Below, piece by piece: positions 1-8,446 of a stretch of 21,597 bases of DNA. The position numbers were made by a program, and so were the translations under genes. Under the pieces are notes generated by a model that worked only from the letters and a program-made list of their open reading frames with translations, was not told the origin of the DNA and searched no databases. Origin of the DNA: a virus; IMG/VR virus record IMGVR_UViG_3300025128_000401, positions 1 through 21,597 of that record; one strand, 5' to 3'. How positions within the stretch are numbered: the stretch's first letter is position 1; each line of letters opens with the position of its first letter.

Positions 1-202
1 ATTCTGGATCCAATAGATCTGGATCTGTTACTATTAATGATCTAAGATCAGATAATGGTCTATCTACTGTGTTAGTATTTAACACTCCATCATCTATTGC
101 TTTTTTGACTGCTTTTGCCGCAAGACCACCTAAACCAGATGTAGAAGTATCTCCGGGATCTTGCCCTGGTATAGCTGTAGCTTCTTTTTCAAATATAGAC
201 AT
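1..202 (-). CDS. Unidentified phage protein, N-terminal part, cut by window edge
   Basis: An open frame starts at the ATG at 202-200 and runs without a stop to base 1, giving about 67 residues. It begins MSIFEKEATAIPGQDPGDTS and continues through a Gly/Ala-rich stretch (SGLGGLAAKAVKKAID) into an Asp/Leu-rich stretch (RPLSDLRSLIVTDPDLLDPE). Its ATG overlaps the stop codon of the upstream 801-aa gene by one base (TAATG), the junction type used elsewhere in this operon, which supports both the start and translational coupling. I do not recognise the family. Its place at the end of the putative internal-virion block suggests a further virion protein, but that rests on context only. Confidence 0.75.
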   Translation of the reverse strand, partial: MSIFEKEATAIPGQDPGDTSTSGLGGLAAKAVKKAIDDGVLNTNTVDRPLSDLRSLIVTDPDLLDPE

Positions 203-2607
203 TATGCTAATCCTCTTTGTCTAAGTCTTAAAATTTTTTCATCTTCTCTTAACAAAGCATTTTCTACTTCAGTCAACCCTTGATTTGTAGTGGTGTTCGC
301 TGGTGCTTGAGCAAATAGGTTAGGGTTTACGTTTGCTGTGTTAAGTATACCTGTGGGCGCTTTTGAGGTATCACCAGTAATGCTTTTTGTATCTTGTGTT
401 TCTTCTTTAGGGACATTATCAAACATGTTAAAGTCTTCTAAATTTTTTAATGTTCCTTCAATTCCATCTGTTATTTGATCTAAACTCATTAACTCTATAT
501 TTTCTTTCATTAATTTAAGTTCATTTTCTTCTTGTTTAGTTTTGCTTTCACTAATCATTGCATCCATTAATTTTAAAGAAATAACTTTTATCTGATTTGC
601 AGGAGTGTTAGGGTCAAAAATTTTTGTAACCTCGTCTAATTTTTTAGGATCAGATAAAAATTTAGATGTTTTTCTTGCTAAATAGATGAGTGCAGATCCT
701 ATTACTGGATCTGAAGTTACACCAACTACCCCAATGGCACCTCCAACAATTGATCTAGTCCCCCCTAAAACAGCCCTTCTTGCAACAAAAGATGAAACAT
801 CAGGAATTTTTAAACCTGAATGATTTTTAGCTACAGCAAAAAAATCATCTAAATTTTTTAAAGTTAATTTAGATCCTTTCAACATTGTCTCTAACATCTC
901 TCTTCCAGCCTCTGTTGTTAGACCCAAGTTTTTTTCAAATTTGTATGCATCAAAAACTAAACCTGCTTCTTCCTTACCGGCTGAAAACAAAGAATTGTCA
1001 TATGCTTTTTGTAATTTTGATCTAACAAACTTTTTAAATTGTTTTTCACCAATTAAAGATTTTAAATTAGCAAATACCTCTGGACTTGCTTTTCTACTTA
1101 ATAGAGCCTCTGCTAATTCCTCTGCAGTAATAGACCCTGGTTTTTCAAAACCAGCAGAAAAAATATTCTTATCGACTTGTTTAAATTGAGACGTTGGAGG
1201 TGATTTAAAAGTTTGCTTACCAGGTATTGGTTTTAATGTTACCCCTTCTTTTTTAGCTGCATCTTTTAGAGCTTTTGTTATAATAGAATTTTCCAAACCA
1301 TTTGCATATACTTTATCTGCAAATTTTAATTTTTCTGCTATATCAGATAAAATTTTATCATCTATCTTAGCTCTTTTAGATTTACCCATAGGGTAAACTT
1401 TTGTAAGCAAATTATCTCTATAAGATTTTTTTGTTAATAATCTTAGATCTTTTTCTAAGGCAGATTTAATGCCAGTTAAAACTTTAACATTACCAGGATT
1501 AGTTGCTCCTGCTAATTTAATATAATATTTAACACCGTCTATTAAAGATTTATATTGTGTTGCATCTATATAATCTGGATAGTTTTTACCTTTTTTTGCA
1601 AATTTATATAGTGTATCTCTATTTCTAGGACCAAATACTTTTTCACCTGTCTTTAAAGTTATAACTCCATCATCAACTAATTTTGTAAAAGATGCTAAAG
1701 AGTTCTTAAAATTTTGTGTAGATATAATTGGAACCTTACCTAATTTATCTACTGACTTATAAAAATCATCATAAAAAAAACTTGATATGACTCTAAATTC
1801 ATCAAAGGTAGATTTAGATGCTTTTGTCATGTCTATGCCTAGCTTTGTTAAACTTACATTAGGACCAAAAGTATTTAAAGTATCAACTGCTTTATTATTT
1901 AAAAAGGTAGCTTTTTTAGCTGTGGCTTGTTTAATTGGATTTCCAATAAAAGGAAACACACCAATTACAGTTCCATACCCTCTTGATATCATATTACCAG
2001 CATCACTTAAACTTAAAGGGAAGTTTAATCTTTTAGCTGAATTATATAACGAGTCATCTGCTTTACCAAAGATAAGTCTTTTTGTTGCTGTAAATAATCC
2101 AGGGACTTTTGCAAAAAAACTTTGTAGTACAGCCTCTCTTTGAAAATCTCCCTTTAGTTTTCCAACTTGGGTTGTAAAATCTGTGGGTTCATCTGTTATA
2201 AAACTTTGCATTATATCATATAACTGACCACCAGCGGAAGCACCTGCCACTCCACCCGCAACTGTTCCTGGAAGACCAAAAACCGTTCCAGGCACTGATC
2301 CAAAAACAGCGCCGGTTGCTTCAAAAACAGGTCTACTTAAAAGTATTTTATCTAAACCTTCAGCTTGTTCCGTTTTGTTTGAGTCAGTCTCTATTAGTTC
2401 AGGAATTATTGTTTCAGCTTCTAAACCTTTTTCCACGTCACCTATATCCGGTGTCACTTTACTAGTGTCGACCTCCTCTGTCTCCGTGGTGTCTGTGGTA
2501 TCTGTTGTTGCGCCTAAAGCTTTTATAATAGCTTCCTGCTCCTGTGCTGTAGGAGTATCTCCTTGAATTTCTATTTCACCTAAACCCTCTATGATAACTG
2601 TGCCCAT
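202..2607 (-). CDS. Large putative internal virion / DNA-ejection protein (801 aa)
   Basis: The product is an 801-aa, mostly helical, Lys-rich protein. Residues 1-30 form a compact motif (VIIEGLGEIEIQGDTPT) that I associate with the N-termini of other marine phage structural proteins. An acidic Thr-rich linker follows (about 33-80). A Gly/Ala/Val-rich hydrophobic segment with GxxxG spacing lies at about 94-128, and a second at about 612-643 (AVLGGTRSIVGGAIGVVGV). Such membrane-active, glycine-zipper-like stretches are common in proteins that podoviruses carry in the capsid and eject with DNA. The C-terminus is charged, then Asn/Thr/Gln-rich. The gene lies 2 bases after the 389-aa gene's stop, and its ATG follows a GGAG sequence. 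No lytic transglycosylase or peptidase motif was seen. That it is a real virion-block gene is secure; the ejection role is inferred from position and composition. Confidence 0.8.
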   Translation of the reverse strand: MGTVIIEGLGEIEIQGDTPTAQEQEAIIKALGATTDTTDTTETEEVDTSKVTPDIGDVEKGLEAETIIPELIETDSNKTEQAEGLDKILLSRPVFEATGAVFGSVPGTVFGLPGTVAGGVAGASAGGQLYDIMQSFITDEPTDFTTQVGKLKGDFQREAVLQSFFAKVPGLFTATKRLIFGKADDSLYNSAKRLNFPLSLSDAGNMISRGYGTVIGVFPFIGNPIKQATAKKATFLNNKAVDTLNTFGPNVSLTKLGIDMTKASKSTFDEFRVISSFFYDDFYKSVDKLGKVPIISTQNFKNSLASFTKLVDDGVITLKTGEKVFGPRNRDTLYKFAKKGKNYPDYIDATQYKSLIDGVKYYIKLAGATNPGNVKVLTGIKSALEKDLRLLTKKSYRDNLLTKVYPMGKSKRAKIDDKILSDIAEKLKFADKVYANGLENSIITKALKDAAKKEGVTLKPIPGKQTFKSPPTSQFKQVDKNIFSAGFEKPGSITAEELAEALLSRKASPEVFANLKSLIGEKQFKKFVRSKLQKAYDNSLFSAGKEEAGLVFDAYKFEKNLGLTTEAGREMLETMLKGSKLTLKNLDDFFAVAKNHSGLKIPDVSSFVARRAVLGGTRSIVGGAIGVVGVTSDPVIGSALIYLARKTSKFLSDPKKLDEVTKIFDPNTPANQIKVISLKLMDAMISESKTKQEENELKLMKENIELMSLDQITDGIEGTLKNLEDFNMFDNVPKEETQDTKSITGDTSKAPTGILNTANVNPNLFAQAPANTTTNQGLTEVENALLREDEKILRLRQRGLA

Positions 2608-2609
2608 GA

Positions 2610-3779
2610 TTATTTCTCCACGAGTGTAGGTACACCATTAACGATCTCAACTTTAAATTTTTTTGGCTCCGTTAAAGTTTTTCCTAACAATCTATTTTGA
2701 TCATCTATATAAGTTTTAAATTGTTTTCTTATTTCTTTTAATTTTTCTCTAACCGCATCAGATCCTTTTAAACCAGTAAGATTAATTGCAGCTTTAGCCT
2801 CATTTAACATTTGATTAGTTATTCTTGTATTAGGATTCATAACTCTTGCAAATGCAGGAACAAGTATATCTTCTAAAGCTTCTAATCTCGCAGTATTCGT
2901 ATTAAGAAGAAGTTCTTCGCCACCAAATTGTGTAATAGGTCCACTTAAATCTATGTTTAAATCTTTACCTAAACTCAATGTATCAAAAGCAAATTTTCTA
3001 ATTGCACCTATACCTCCTGATAAAGTAGGGTCTTCTGCAAGTATCTGATCTATTGTGTCAAGATTTTTTAATTGTCTTGAGACAAAATTTGTTTGATTTA
3101 TAATTTTATCTCTCTCACCTTTTCCTTGAATTTGATCGCCAGGAAGAATATTTTGTATTGTTGTTCCACCGCCACCAATTACAAATACTTTATTAAAGTT
3201 GTTAGATCTAGGATCTTCATCTATTTGATAAGCCTTACCTTCTTCATAAGCTGGTCCTAATCTTTCTTTTGCTTCAGCTGCAGTTAAAGTTCTAAACCCT
3301 TTTTTAGGTGCTATATCTTTAAACAATAAAGATGCCATAGCTGCTTTATACTCATCAGTTCCAGGTGGAAATCCAGCTGCTATTAATTTCTTTTCTAAAT
3401 CTGTTCTTGTATCTTTAGTTGGTTTAAGAGCCTGTCCCAAGACTGTTGATACAGCTGCCTGATCTCTTTTAGCAGCAAGCGCTCTTCTCTTGTCATCCTC
3501 AGATACAAATTTTTTATATCCTACACCTAGAGCATCTATTATAGGTGCACCTGATGCAAGAGCAAGGCCAATCTCACCAATAGGTAATCTTGTTTTAGGT
3601 AGAGGTGCAAATTGATTTTGTAATTCTCTTAACAAATTTACATTAGATCTTATTTCATCCTCAGTCATGTTACCAAACATGCCTGTGCTATAGTTTCTTC
3701 TATCAACTAATCCAGACATGATACCTGTATTAGTAGACCCGCCTCTTCTAAACATTGGTCTTTTTAATATTCTACTCAT
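2610..3779 (-). CDS. Phage structural-block protein of unknown function (389 aa)
   Basis: I cannot assign a function. The N-terminus (MSRILKRPMFRRGGSTNTG, then IMSGLVDRRNY) is a basic Gly-containing leader of a kind that recurs in uncultured marine phages. Residues about 30-60 have helical character, and a hydrophobic Gly/Ala stretch follows (IGEIGLALASGAPIIDALGVG, about 67-87). The C-terminal half (about 225-389) looks entirely helical, with runs such as LKNLDTIDQILAEDP and LEALEDILVPAFARVMNP, and ends in a short KVEIVNGVPTLVEK tail. The ATG overlaps the stop of the 526-aa gene (TAATG). Its place between two large putative ejection proteins suggests an internal virion or injection-apparatus component, which is inference from context. 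Confidence 0.75.
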   Translation of the reverse strand: MSRILKRPMFRRGGSTNTGIMSGLVDRRNYSTGMFGNMTEDEIRSNVNLLRELQNQFAPLPKTRLPIGEIGLALASGAPIIDALGVGYKKFVSEDDKRRALAAKRDQAAVSTVLGQALKPTKDTRTDLEKKLIAAGFPPGTDEYKAAMASLLFKDIAPKKGFRTLTAAEAKERLGPAYEEGKAYQIDEDPRSNNFNKVFVIGGGGTTIQNILPGDQIQGKGERDKIINQTNFVSRQLKNLDTIDQILAEDPTLSGGIGAIRKFAFDTLSLGKDLNIDLSGPITQFGGEELLLNTNTARLEALEDILVPAFARVMNPNTRITNQMLNEAKAAINLTGLKGSDAVREKLKEIRKQFKTYIDDQNRLLGKTLTEPKKFKVEIVNGVPTLVEK

Positions 3780-5359
3780 TATGTGGTTCTTCTACCTCCA
3801 AAGATTCTGCCATAGATATCAGCACCTGCTAACCCGACACCTAGTGCTTGCATCAAAGGACTAGGTCCTGCTGCTGGAGCTTCAGTTGGTATAAGTTGAA
3901 CTGTACCAGCTCCAGGTGTTAATCCTGATATACCTTGACCAAACATACTTAATCTTCTTCTTGGATCTTCTACTGCCATCGCTGCTGCTTGTCTCTGTGC
4001 ATCTAACACTGCTTGAGTTTGTGCTTGTTGTTGTGCACCTAATGTGCCAAGACCAGAGATCTGTGCTCTAGCGAAGTCTTGTGCTGTACCACCCAGACCT
4101 GATTGAAGTTGAGCAATACCCATTTGATTTGCAAGGTCTTGCTGTCTTGCAGTGGCTGCTTGTTGGAAACCTCTTTGTCTTAAGTCTGCTAATACTCTCG
4201 CTCTGTTAGCGTCACTTGTCGCCTGATACTCGGCTCTTTGCACACCTTCACGGCCACCACCAAATGCACCTGGCACACCTAGTGTTTGCGCTGCTAATTG
4301 ATTCTGTCTCATCTGAGCTTGTTTATCAAACTCTGCAAGAGTTGTATCTATAACCTGTTGTTGAAAAGGTGATGTGTATGCAGTTTGTTGTGCTGCTGTC
4401 ATAGGTCCTGTTAACCCTGCCGCTGCATCTGCTGCAGTGCCTGCTTTTGTTAAGAATGGTTGAAACGCTCCAAGTCCTTTTGTTGGATCAACTGCTTGTT
4501 GATACGCTGCAGCTTGTAATGGATCTTGTGCTGCAACTTGCGGTGCAAGCTCTGCCATACCAGCTTTTGTAATTCCAAACTGTTGTGCCTGTGCTTGTCT
4601 ATTTGCAAACTGCTCTGCTGTCTCACCTGGTTGTTGTTGAACAGCTGTAGTGATTGTTGGTATACCAGCTTGTCTAGATAAATCTGTTAAAAATGTTTTC
4701 TGTGCTGCTTCTACAAACTCTGGTGGTAATGTTCTCTGTTCTGTAACACCACCTGTTTGATAACCTATTCTGCCACCTTTAGCTTCTTTGATCCTAAATA
4801 TATTAGCACCCTCTCCTGTAGTGGTATCCATCATCATAGATTTAGGTGGTAAATTTCTTATTCCACCTGCAGGACCCATTCTATCTTTGTTAAGTAGATA
4901 ACCATATTTCTGAATAATTCTATAATAAGAGTTTGCAGCTTTAGATAAACCAGTTCCCTCTGTTTTATCAAAAGATCTATTAATGTCATTTACAATTTTC
5001 ATTTTTTCATCTTCATCATCTATATCTAATGCCGCATCTATTACTTTCATAGCTTGATCGTATAAAGATGGTAGTATTCTTTTAGCTTCTATTTCTTCAG
5101 CTTTTCTCATATCATCACCACCGATAATAAAAACTTCATTTAAATCTGCTCTAGTGCTAGCTTCCTTAGGCATCATATAATCTCTACCACCGCCACCTGC
5201 TCTGTTTAAAAATAAATCTTTAAAAAAATTTGGTTGATCATCAGAGCTTTGTGGCTTTGCTCTTCCTAATAATGTAGCGATATTTTGACCTGCTCCTTTG
5301 ACTGCTCCGGCTACTCCTCCTAATAAAGATCCTAGACCTGATTTTTTTTCTTCTGCCAT
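3779..5359 (-). CDS. Gln/Ala-rich phage virion-block protein with GGRIGYQTGG motif (526 aa)
   Basis: The protein appears to have two parts. Residues 1-190 open with a Gly-rich amphipathic segment (GLGSLLGGVAGAVKGAG) and an acidic helical region (about 85-155). A short motif GGRIGYQTGGV at 195-205 follows, and then a Gln/Ala/Arg-rich helical half (about 208-465) that includes SPFQQQVIDTTLAEFDKQAQ and GAFGGGREGVQRAEY. I recognise this second half as a family widespread in uncultured marine phages and of unknown role. The C-terminus is Gly/Ala-rich (LMQALGVGLAGADIYGRIFGG). The part encoding the second half is visibly richer in GC than the first, consistent with mosaic assembly around the GGR motif. 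Both ends of the gene show TAATG junctions. An internal-virion or ejection role is plausible but unproven. Confidence 0.78.
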   Translation of the reverse strand: MAEEKKSGLGSLLGGVAGAVKGAGQNIATLLGRAKPQSSDDQPNFFKDLFLNRAGGGGRDYMMPKEASTRADLNEVFIIGGDDMRKAEEIEAKRILPSLYDQAMKVIDAALDIDDEDEKMKIVNDINRSFDKTEGTGLSKAANSYYRIIQKYGYLLNKDRMGPAGGIRNLPPKSMMMDTTTGEGANIFRIKEAKGGRIGYQTGGVTEQRTLPPEFVEAAQKTFLTDLSRQAGIPTITTAVQQQPGETAEQFANRQAQAQQFGITKAGMAELAPQVAAQDPLQAAAYQQAVDPTKGLGAFQPFLTKAGTAADAAAGLTGPMTAAQQTAYTSPFQQQVIDTTLAEFDKQAQMRQNQLAAQTLGVPGAFGGGREGVQRAEYQATSDANRARVLADLRQRGFQQAATARQQDLANQMGIAQLQSGLGGTAQDFARAQISGLGTLGAQQQAQTQAVLDAQRQAAAMAVEDPRRRLSMFGQGISGLTPGAGTVQLIPTEAPAAGPSPLMQALGVGLAGADIYGRIFGGRRTT

Positions 5360-7863
5360 TATACTACTCTTTTCTCTAATTTTTTCATTGTATCATACAT
5401 CCTTTGTGCTCCCTTTTCAATGCTGCCGTTGCCTGCTCCTCGAACCGCGTCTGCAGTAAATACAAACTCGTTCTTAGATAACATAGCTGGTACGTCATCT
5501 GCTTTTTCTTTAATACCTACAGGCACAAATCCACCTTTGTCTCGATAGTCTCGTTCCATAACTCCAGCTTTATTTGTTCTCATGATACCTGTTGGCATGC
5601 TACCCATAGCATTTTTCTTTCTACCAGTTTCATTTGGATCTGGATTCTCATTGTTGAATTCTCTAGATAATTTAACATATTCTTCTAAATTTAAATCTTT
5701 TACCTCTAATCCATAATTAGCTTTTAACCATTTCATGAACCCAGTGCCACCTTCTTCAAGTCTTATCCTACCGCCTGTTTTCATAAATTGATTTCTACCA
5801 GCGTAATATCTTCCTCTTGTAGTATTATAAATTGGATTTGCTTTTAAAAAACTAGCTACGTTAGAAGGACTCATTGTATAAACAGGATCTAAATTTGACC
5901 CTGCACCAGATGTAGAACCACCGCTAGAAGGTGAAAAGGTCATAGATGGAGATAGATCTAATAGTTTTTGATCTAATTCTGCTAATGTTTCATTACCAGT
6001 TAATTTTGCAAACTCAGCAGGATAATCATTTTGAAAAACTCTTAATAAATCTTGATAAGCTATTCTGCCTGCTCCAATATCTACTTCTCTACCATCAGCA
6101 AAACTACCAAATTTTTTTTCGTCAGCAAAAAATTGTTCCGCTTGTTGATCTAACATTGTATTAATTCTTTTATCTAATTTATCTTTTTCAGCTTGTGGTA
6201 AAGCGTCAAATTTTTTTTCTAAAGCTAAAAAATCTTGCTCTGGTAGTTCACTTAATTGAAAAGCGTTTAACCCAGAAAACAATTGTAAAGGATCTGTCAT
6301 ACCTGGGCCTGCTGGGCCAATACCAAGCGACGGCATTAGACGTGATTGAAACCCAATACCGTCTTCTATCATTGTATTAATTCCTTTTGGTTTAATTATA
6401 TCCGAACGAGACAAACCTAATGATTCTAAATATTTATTAAAAGCACCTGACTCTACACCACCACTAAATGTAATAGGTGTTCCACCTGGTAATACTCCTT
6501 CAACTATTGCCATAGTTCCCGTACCTTGCATTAGTTCTGGATTCTGTTCTTTAAATTTTGCAAAACCCTCAAGTATGTCTTGATCTCTTCTAGGTTGCAC
6601 AGGTAAAGTGGGCATTATAGGCATTATTAGTTCATCTATTGGTGTGTCTGGATCTGGTTCTACGGGTAGTTTTCTAAAAATCATATCATCTGCTGGTCCA
6701 CCTGGTTGAATTCCACCCTCTACTGGTTCTACACCTCTTCTAACCTCTGTAGGCGGTTCCATAGGTAAAACTCTTTCAATAATATTATCTGGTCTACCTG
6801 GTCTACCTGTACCTGGTCTACCTGGTTGATCTGGCATTACTGGTAATATAGGTTGAACGTCTCCACCTGGAGGTTGAACTGGTTTAGATATTGGTAAATC
6901 AGGTTTTTCTATTTTTATAGGCGCTGCTTTAGGTGCAGGTTTAACTACAGGCTCTACGTAACCTGGTATATTCGCTCTTGCTTGTCTAAATTGTTGCGCA
7001 ACTGCAGCTTGGTTAGCTAAATTACGTCTTATGTTTTCTGCTAATGTATTAGCCATGGTGATACCACCAGTTTGATAACTAACTCTACCGCCGTCTCTAA
7101 CATTAACTCTGTCAATAAATTCTTGTTTTTGTTCATCAGTCATAGAGGAATATTCTTTATCAAACTTAAAATAATTATCAAAATATCCCTTCATTTTTTT
7201 ACCAACATTTTCTTTTCTTCTAGCCATGTACTCTTCATAAGTTTCACTTTCTTGTTGAGGTGGCTCTTCTGCTAAGAATGCTTGATAAATATAAGTCGCT
7301 GCCCCACTTACACCGCCAACTAATATCTGTTGTTGAACTATATTTGGTAAGTCTTTTAATATTGGCACATCTTTAAATAATCCAGTTGCATCTCTTATTG
7401 ATTTAAAACCAACATCTTTTTTAGTATCGCTAGTAATTTTTTCAATAAAGTCTGTATCTTTTTTTTCTCCAGGTTTAAAAAAATCTTGAACAGCAGTTGT
7501 TCTATCAGGGCTTAATGGAGATGTAAAACCACCTCTTATTCCACCACCCATAATATCTGTTGCTCCACCTAAAGCTCTTGCTCCTGCTCCAAATGCAGTA
7601 GTAGCGAGCCCTTGTTTAAATGCGTCAGACAAACTACCTCTTTGATCAAATCGACCTATACCTCTCATCAATCCTGCGATCGCTGGATTAAATGGTGCAA
7701 CAAACGGTGCAGCTTTAACTGCAATGTTAGCTATCTCATTTGGTATAAGTTTTCTAAATCGTTCTTTTATTTTACTACCAAGGCCATACTTTTCTCTTGG
7801 AACTACATTTGTAATCCCGCCTTTATTACGCAACTGTCTTGGCATTTTTGCTCTATTAATCAT
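5359..7863 (-). CDS. Large mosaic phage protein with Pro-rich linker and GGR motifs (834 aa)
   Basis: Apparent domains are: a basic N-terminus (MPRQLRNKGG at 7-16); Gly/Ala hydrophobic stretches (about 50-70 and 85-112); a helical charged region (about 135-255); the motif GGRVSYQTGG at 258-267, followed by ITMANTLAENI, which reads like a fresh N-terminus; a Pro-rich linker (about 300-425) with GRPGTGRPGRP; a mixed globular region (about 430-690); GGRIRLEEGG at 697-706; and a C-terminal segment (GIKEKADDVPAMLSKNEF, then VFTADAVRGAGNGS) that I recognise from many uncultured marine phages. Function is unknown. No clear Shine-Dalgarno precedes the ATG at 7863. The in-frame ATG at 7845 (MPRQL) follows a weak AGAG, so the start is uncertain by six codons. 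Position suggests a tail or internal-virion component. Confidence 0.78.
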   Translation of the reverse strand: MINRAKMPRQLRNKGGITNVVPREKYGLGSKIKERFRKLIPNEIANIAVKAAPFVAPFNPAIAGLMRGIGRFDQRGSLSDAFKQGLATTAFGAGARALGGATDIMGGGIRGGFTSPLSPDRTTAVQDFFKPGEKKDTDFIEKITSDTKKDVGFKSIRDATGLFKDVPILKDLPNIVQQQILVGGVSGAATYIYQAFLAEEPPQQESETYEEYMARRKENVGKKMKGYFDNYFKFDKEYSSMTDEQKQEFIDRVNVRDGGRVSYQTGGITMANTLAENIRRNLANQAAVAQQFRQARANIPGYVEPVVKPAPKAAPIKIEKPDLPISKPVQPPGGDVQPILPVMPDQPGRPGTGRPGRPDNIIERVLPMEPPTEVRRGVEPVEGGIQPGGPADDMIFRKLPVEPDPDTPIDELIMPIMPTLPVQPRRDQDILEGFAKFKEQNPELMQGTGTMAIVEGVLPGGTPITFSGGVESGAFNKYLESLGLSRSDIIKPKGINTMIEDGIGFQSRLMPSLGIGPAGPGMTDPLQLFSGLNAFQLSELPEQDFLALEKKFDALPQAEKDKLDKRINTMLDQQAEQFFADEKKFGSFADGREVDIGAGRIAYQDLLRVFQNDYPAEFAKLTGNETLAELDQKLLDLSPSMTFSPSSGGSTSGAGSNLDPVYTMSPSNVASFLKANPIYNTTRGRYYAGRNQFMKTGGRIRLEEGGTGFMKWLKANYGLEVKDLNLEEYVKLSREFNNENPDPNETGRKKNAMGSMPTGIMRTNKAGVMERDYRDKGGFVPVGIKEKADDVPAMLSKNEFVFTADAVRGAGNGSIEKGAQRMYDTMKKLEKRVV

Positions 7864-7947
7864 ATATGTTAAATGTTGTTTATTTTAAAAAGGCAGGAAT
7901 TTAACCTGAATTTACAGTATTACTCGTTTTTTACAAGTAAATCAAGA
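7864..7947 (-). other. 84-base intergenic gap with two small weak hairpins
   Basis: This is the largest gene-free gap in the window. Read on the minus strand it holds two short inverted repeats: ACTTG-TAAAAAA-CGAGT (five pairs, one of them G-T) and CAGG-TTAAATT-CCTG, the latter followed by CCTTTTTAAAA. The second could be a weak intrinsic terminator, but a 4-bp stem is poor support. No convincing -35/-10 pair was found, although a promoter here would explain why the next gene lacks overlap with its upstream neighbour and lacks a clear Shine-Dalgarno sequence. Confidence 0.35.
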
Positions 7948-8289
7948 CTATGTTGTAACCTCTCTAGGCTTAGTTTCTAAAGCTGAAAGCACCACATGTA
8001 GTCTATTTGCTGTAGCTGCAGTCACTTTTAATACTTCACTTTCCTGTAATACTAAAGGTGCTGATAATAATTCTGATGTACCATTGGCAGATATAGATTT
8101 TGTTTTAAATAGGCTAAACACATTATCACTAGTGTCAGTAATAGTCACCGTAATAGTATCACCGCTACCAGAGTCATCTGACACTAATATTGACTTAACT
8201 ATAGATGTAGAAAAACTAGGCACTGTATATAATACTGTAGCTGACGTAGAGGTTAAATCTACTTTTTTATTTACAAATGAATTAGCCAA
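7948..8289 (-). CDS. Small beta-rich virion protein, TTG start (113 aa)
   Basis: The protein is mostly short alternating beta strands (TITVTITDTSDNVFSLF, LQESEVLKVTAATANRL), like a single beta-sandwich domain used in tail or fibre accessory proteins. It lines up by eye with the 119-aa protein at 16001-16360: both have an N-terminal valence of small residues, VP.....V.(S/T)IL, a D-G/S-rich turn, an ITVTI/ITIEV strand, and a C-terminal L.E.(E/D)(V/I)L.VTA. I therefore treat the two as likely paralogues. The start is TTG at 8289-8287, preceded by GGAGG at 8303-8299 with a 9-base spacer, and it overlaps the stop of the 54-aa gene by 8 bases. No in-frame ATG exists near this point. The molecular role is unknown. 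Confidence 0.8.
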   Translation of the reverse strand: MANSFVNKKVDLTSTSATVLYTVPSFSTSIVKSILVSDDSGSGDTITVTITDTSDNVFSLFKTKSISANGTSELLSAPLVLQESEVLKVTAATANRLHVVLSALETKPREVTT

Positions 8290-8446
8290 AGAAAAAAGCC
8301 TCCGTCTCCGCTTCGTCTTTTAAATCTTGTTGATATGTCGTGTTTAACTTTTGCACAATACTATCTACATCTCTAACAAAAGATTGTTGCACTTGTTGAT
8401 CATAATCTTCTAAAGGTTGTGTTAATGCTTGAACTATTTTTGCCAT
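8282..8446 (-). CDS. Small conserved phage protein (54 aa)
   Basis: This short ORF starts with ATG at 8446-8444 and stops with TAA at 8284-8282. It begins MAKIVQALTQPLEDYDQQ, continues helical and acidic (SFVRDVDSIVQKLN, then TTYQQDLKDEAE), and ends AFFFG. It fills exactly the gap between the stabilisation gene, whose TAA it overlaps as TAATG, and the TTG-started gene downstream, which it overlaps by 8 bases. Such exact packing strongly supports a real gene. I recall similar 50-60 aa proteins with a C-terminal Phe-Phe-Gly-type ending next to stabilisation genes in marine phages, without a known function. It is predicted to be a single long amphipathic helix, possibly a tail or neck accessory. 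Confidence 0.82.
   Translation of the reverse strand: MAKIVQALTQPLEDYDQQVQQSFVRDVDSIVQKLNTTYQQDLKDEAETEAFFFG

Noticed and set aside
7864-7947. tRNA-like or attachment-site-like segment (CAGG-TTAAATT-CCTG after a 5-7-5 hairpin)
   Set aside because: Arm sizes resemble anticodon and T arms, but the T-loop lacks the invariant C, the anticodon loop lacks T33, no acceptor stem pairs, and no integrase is in view.
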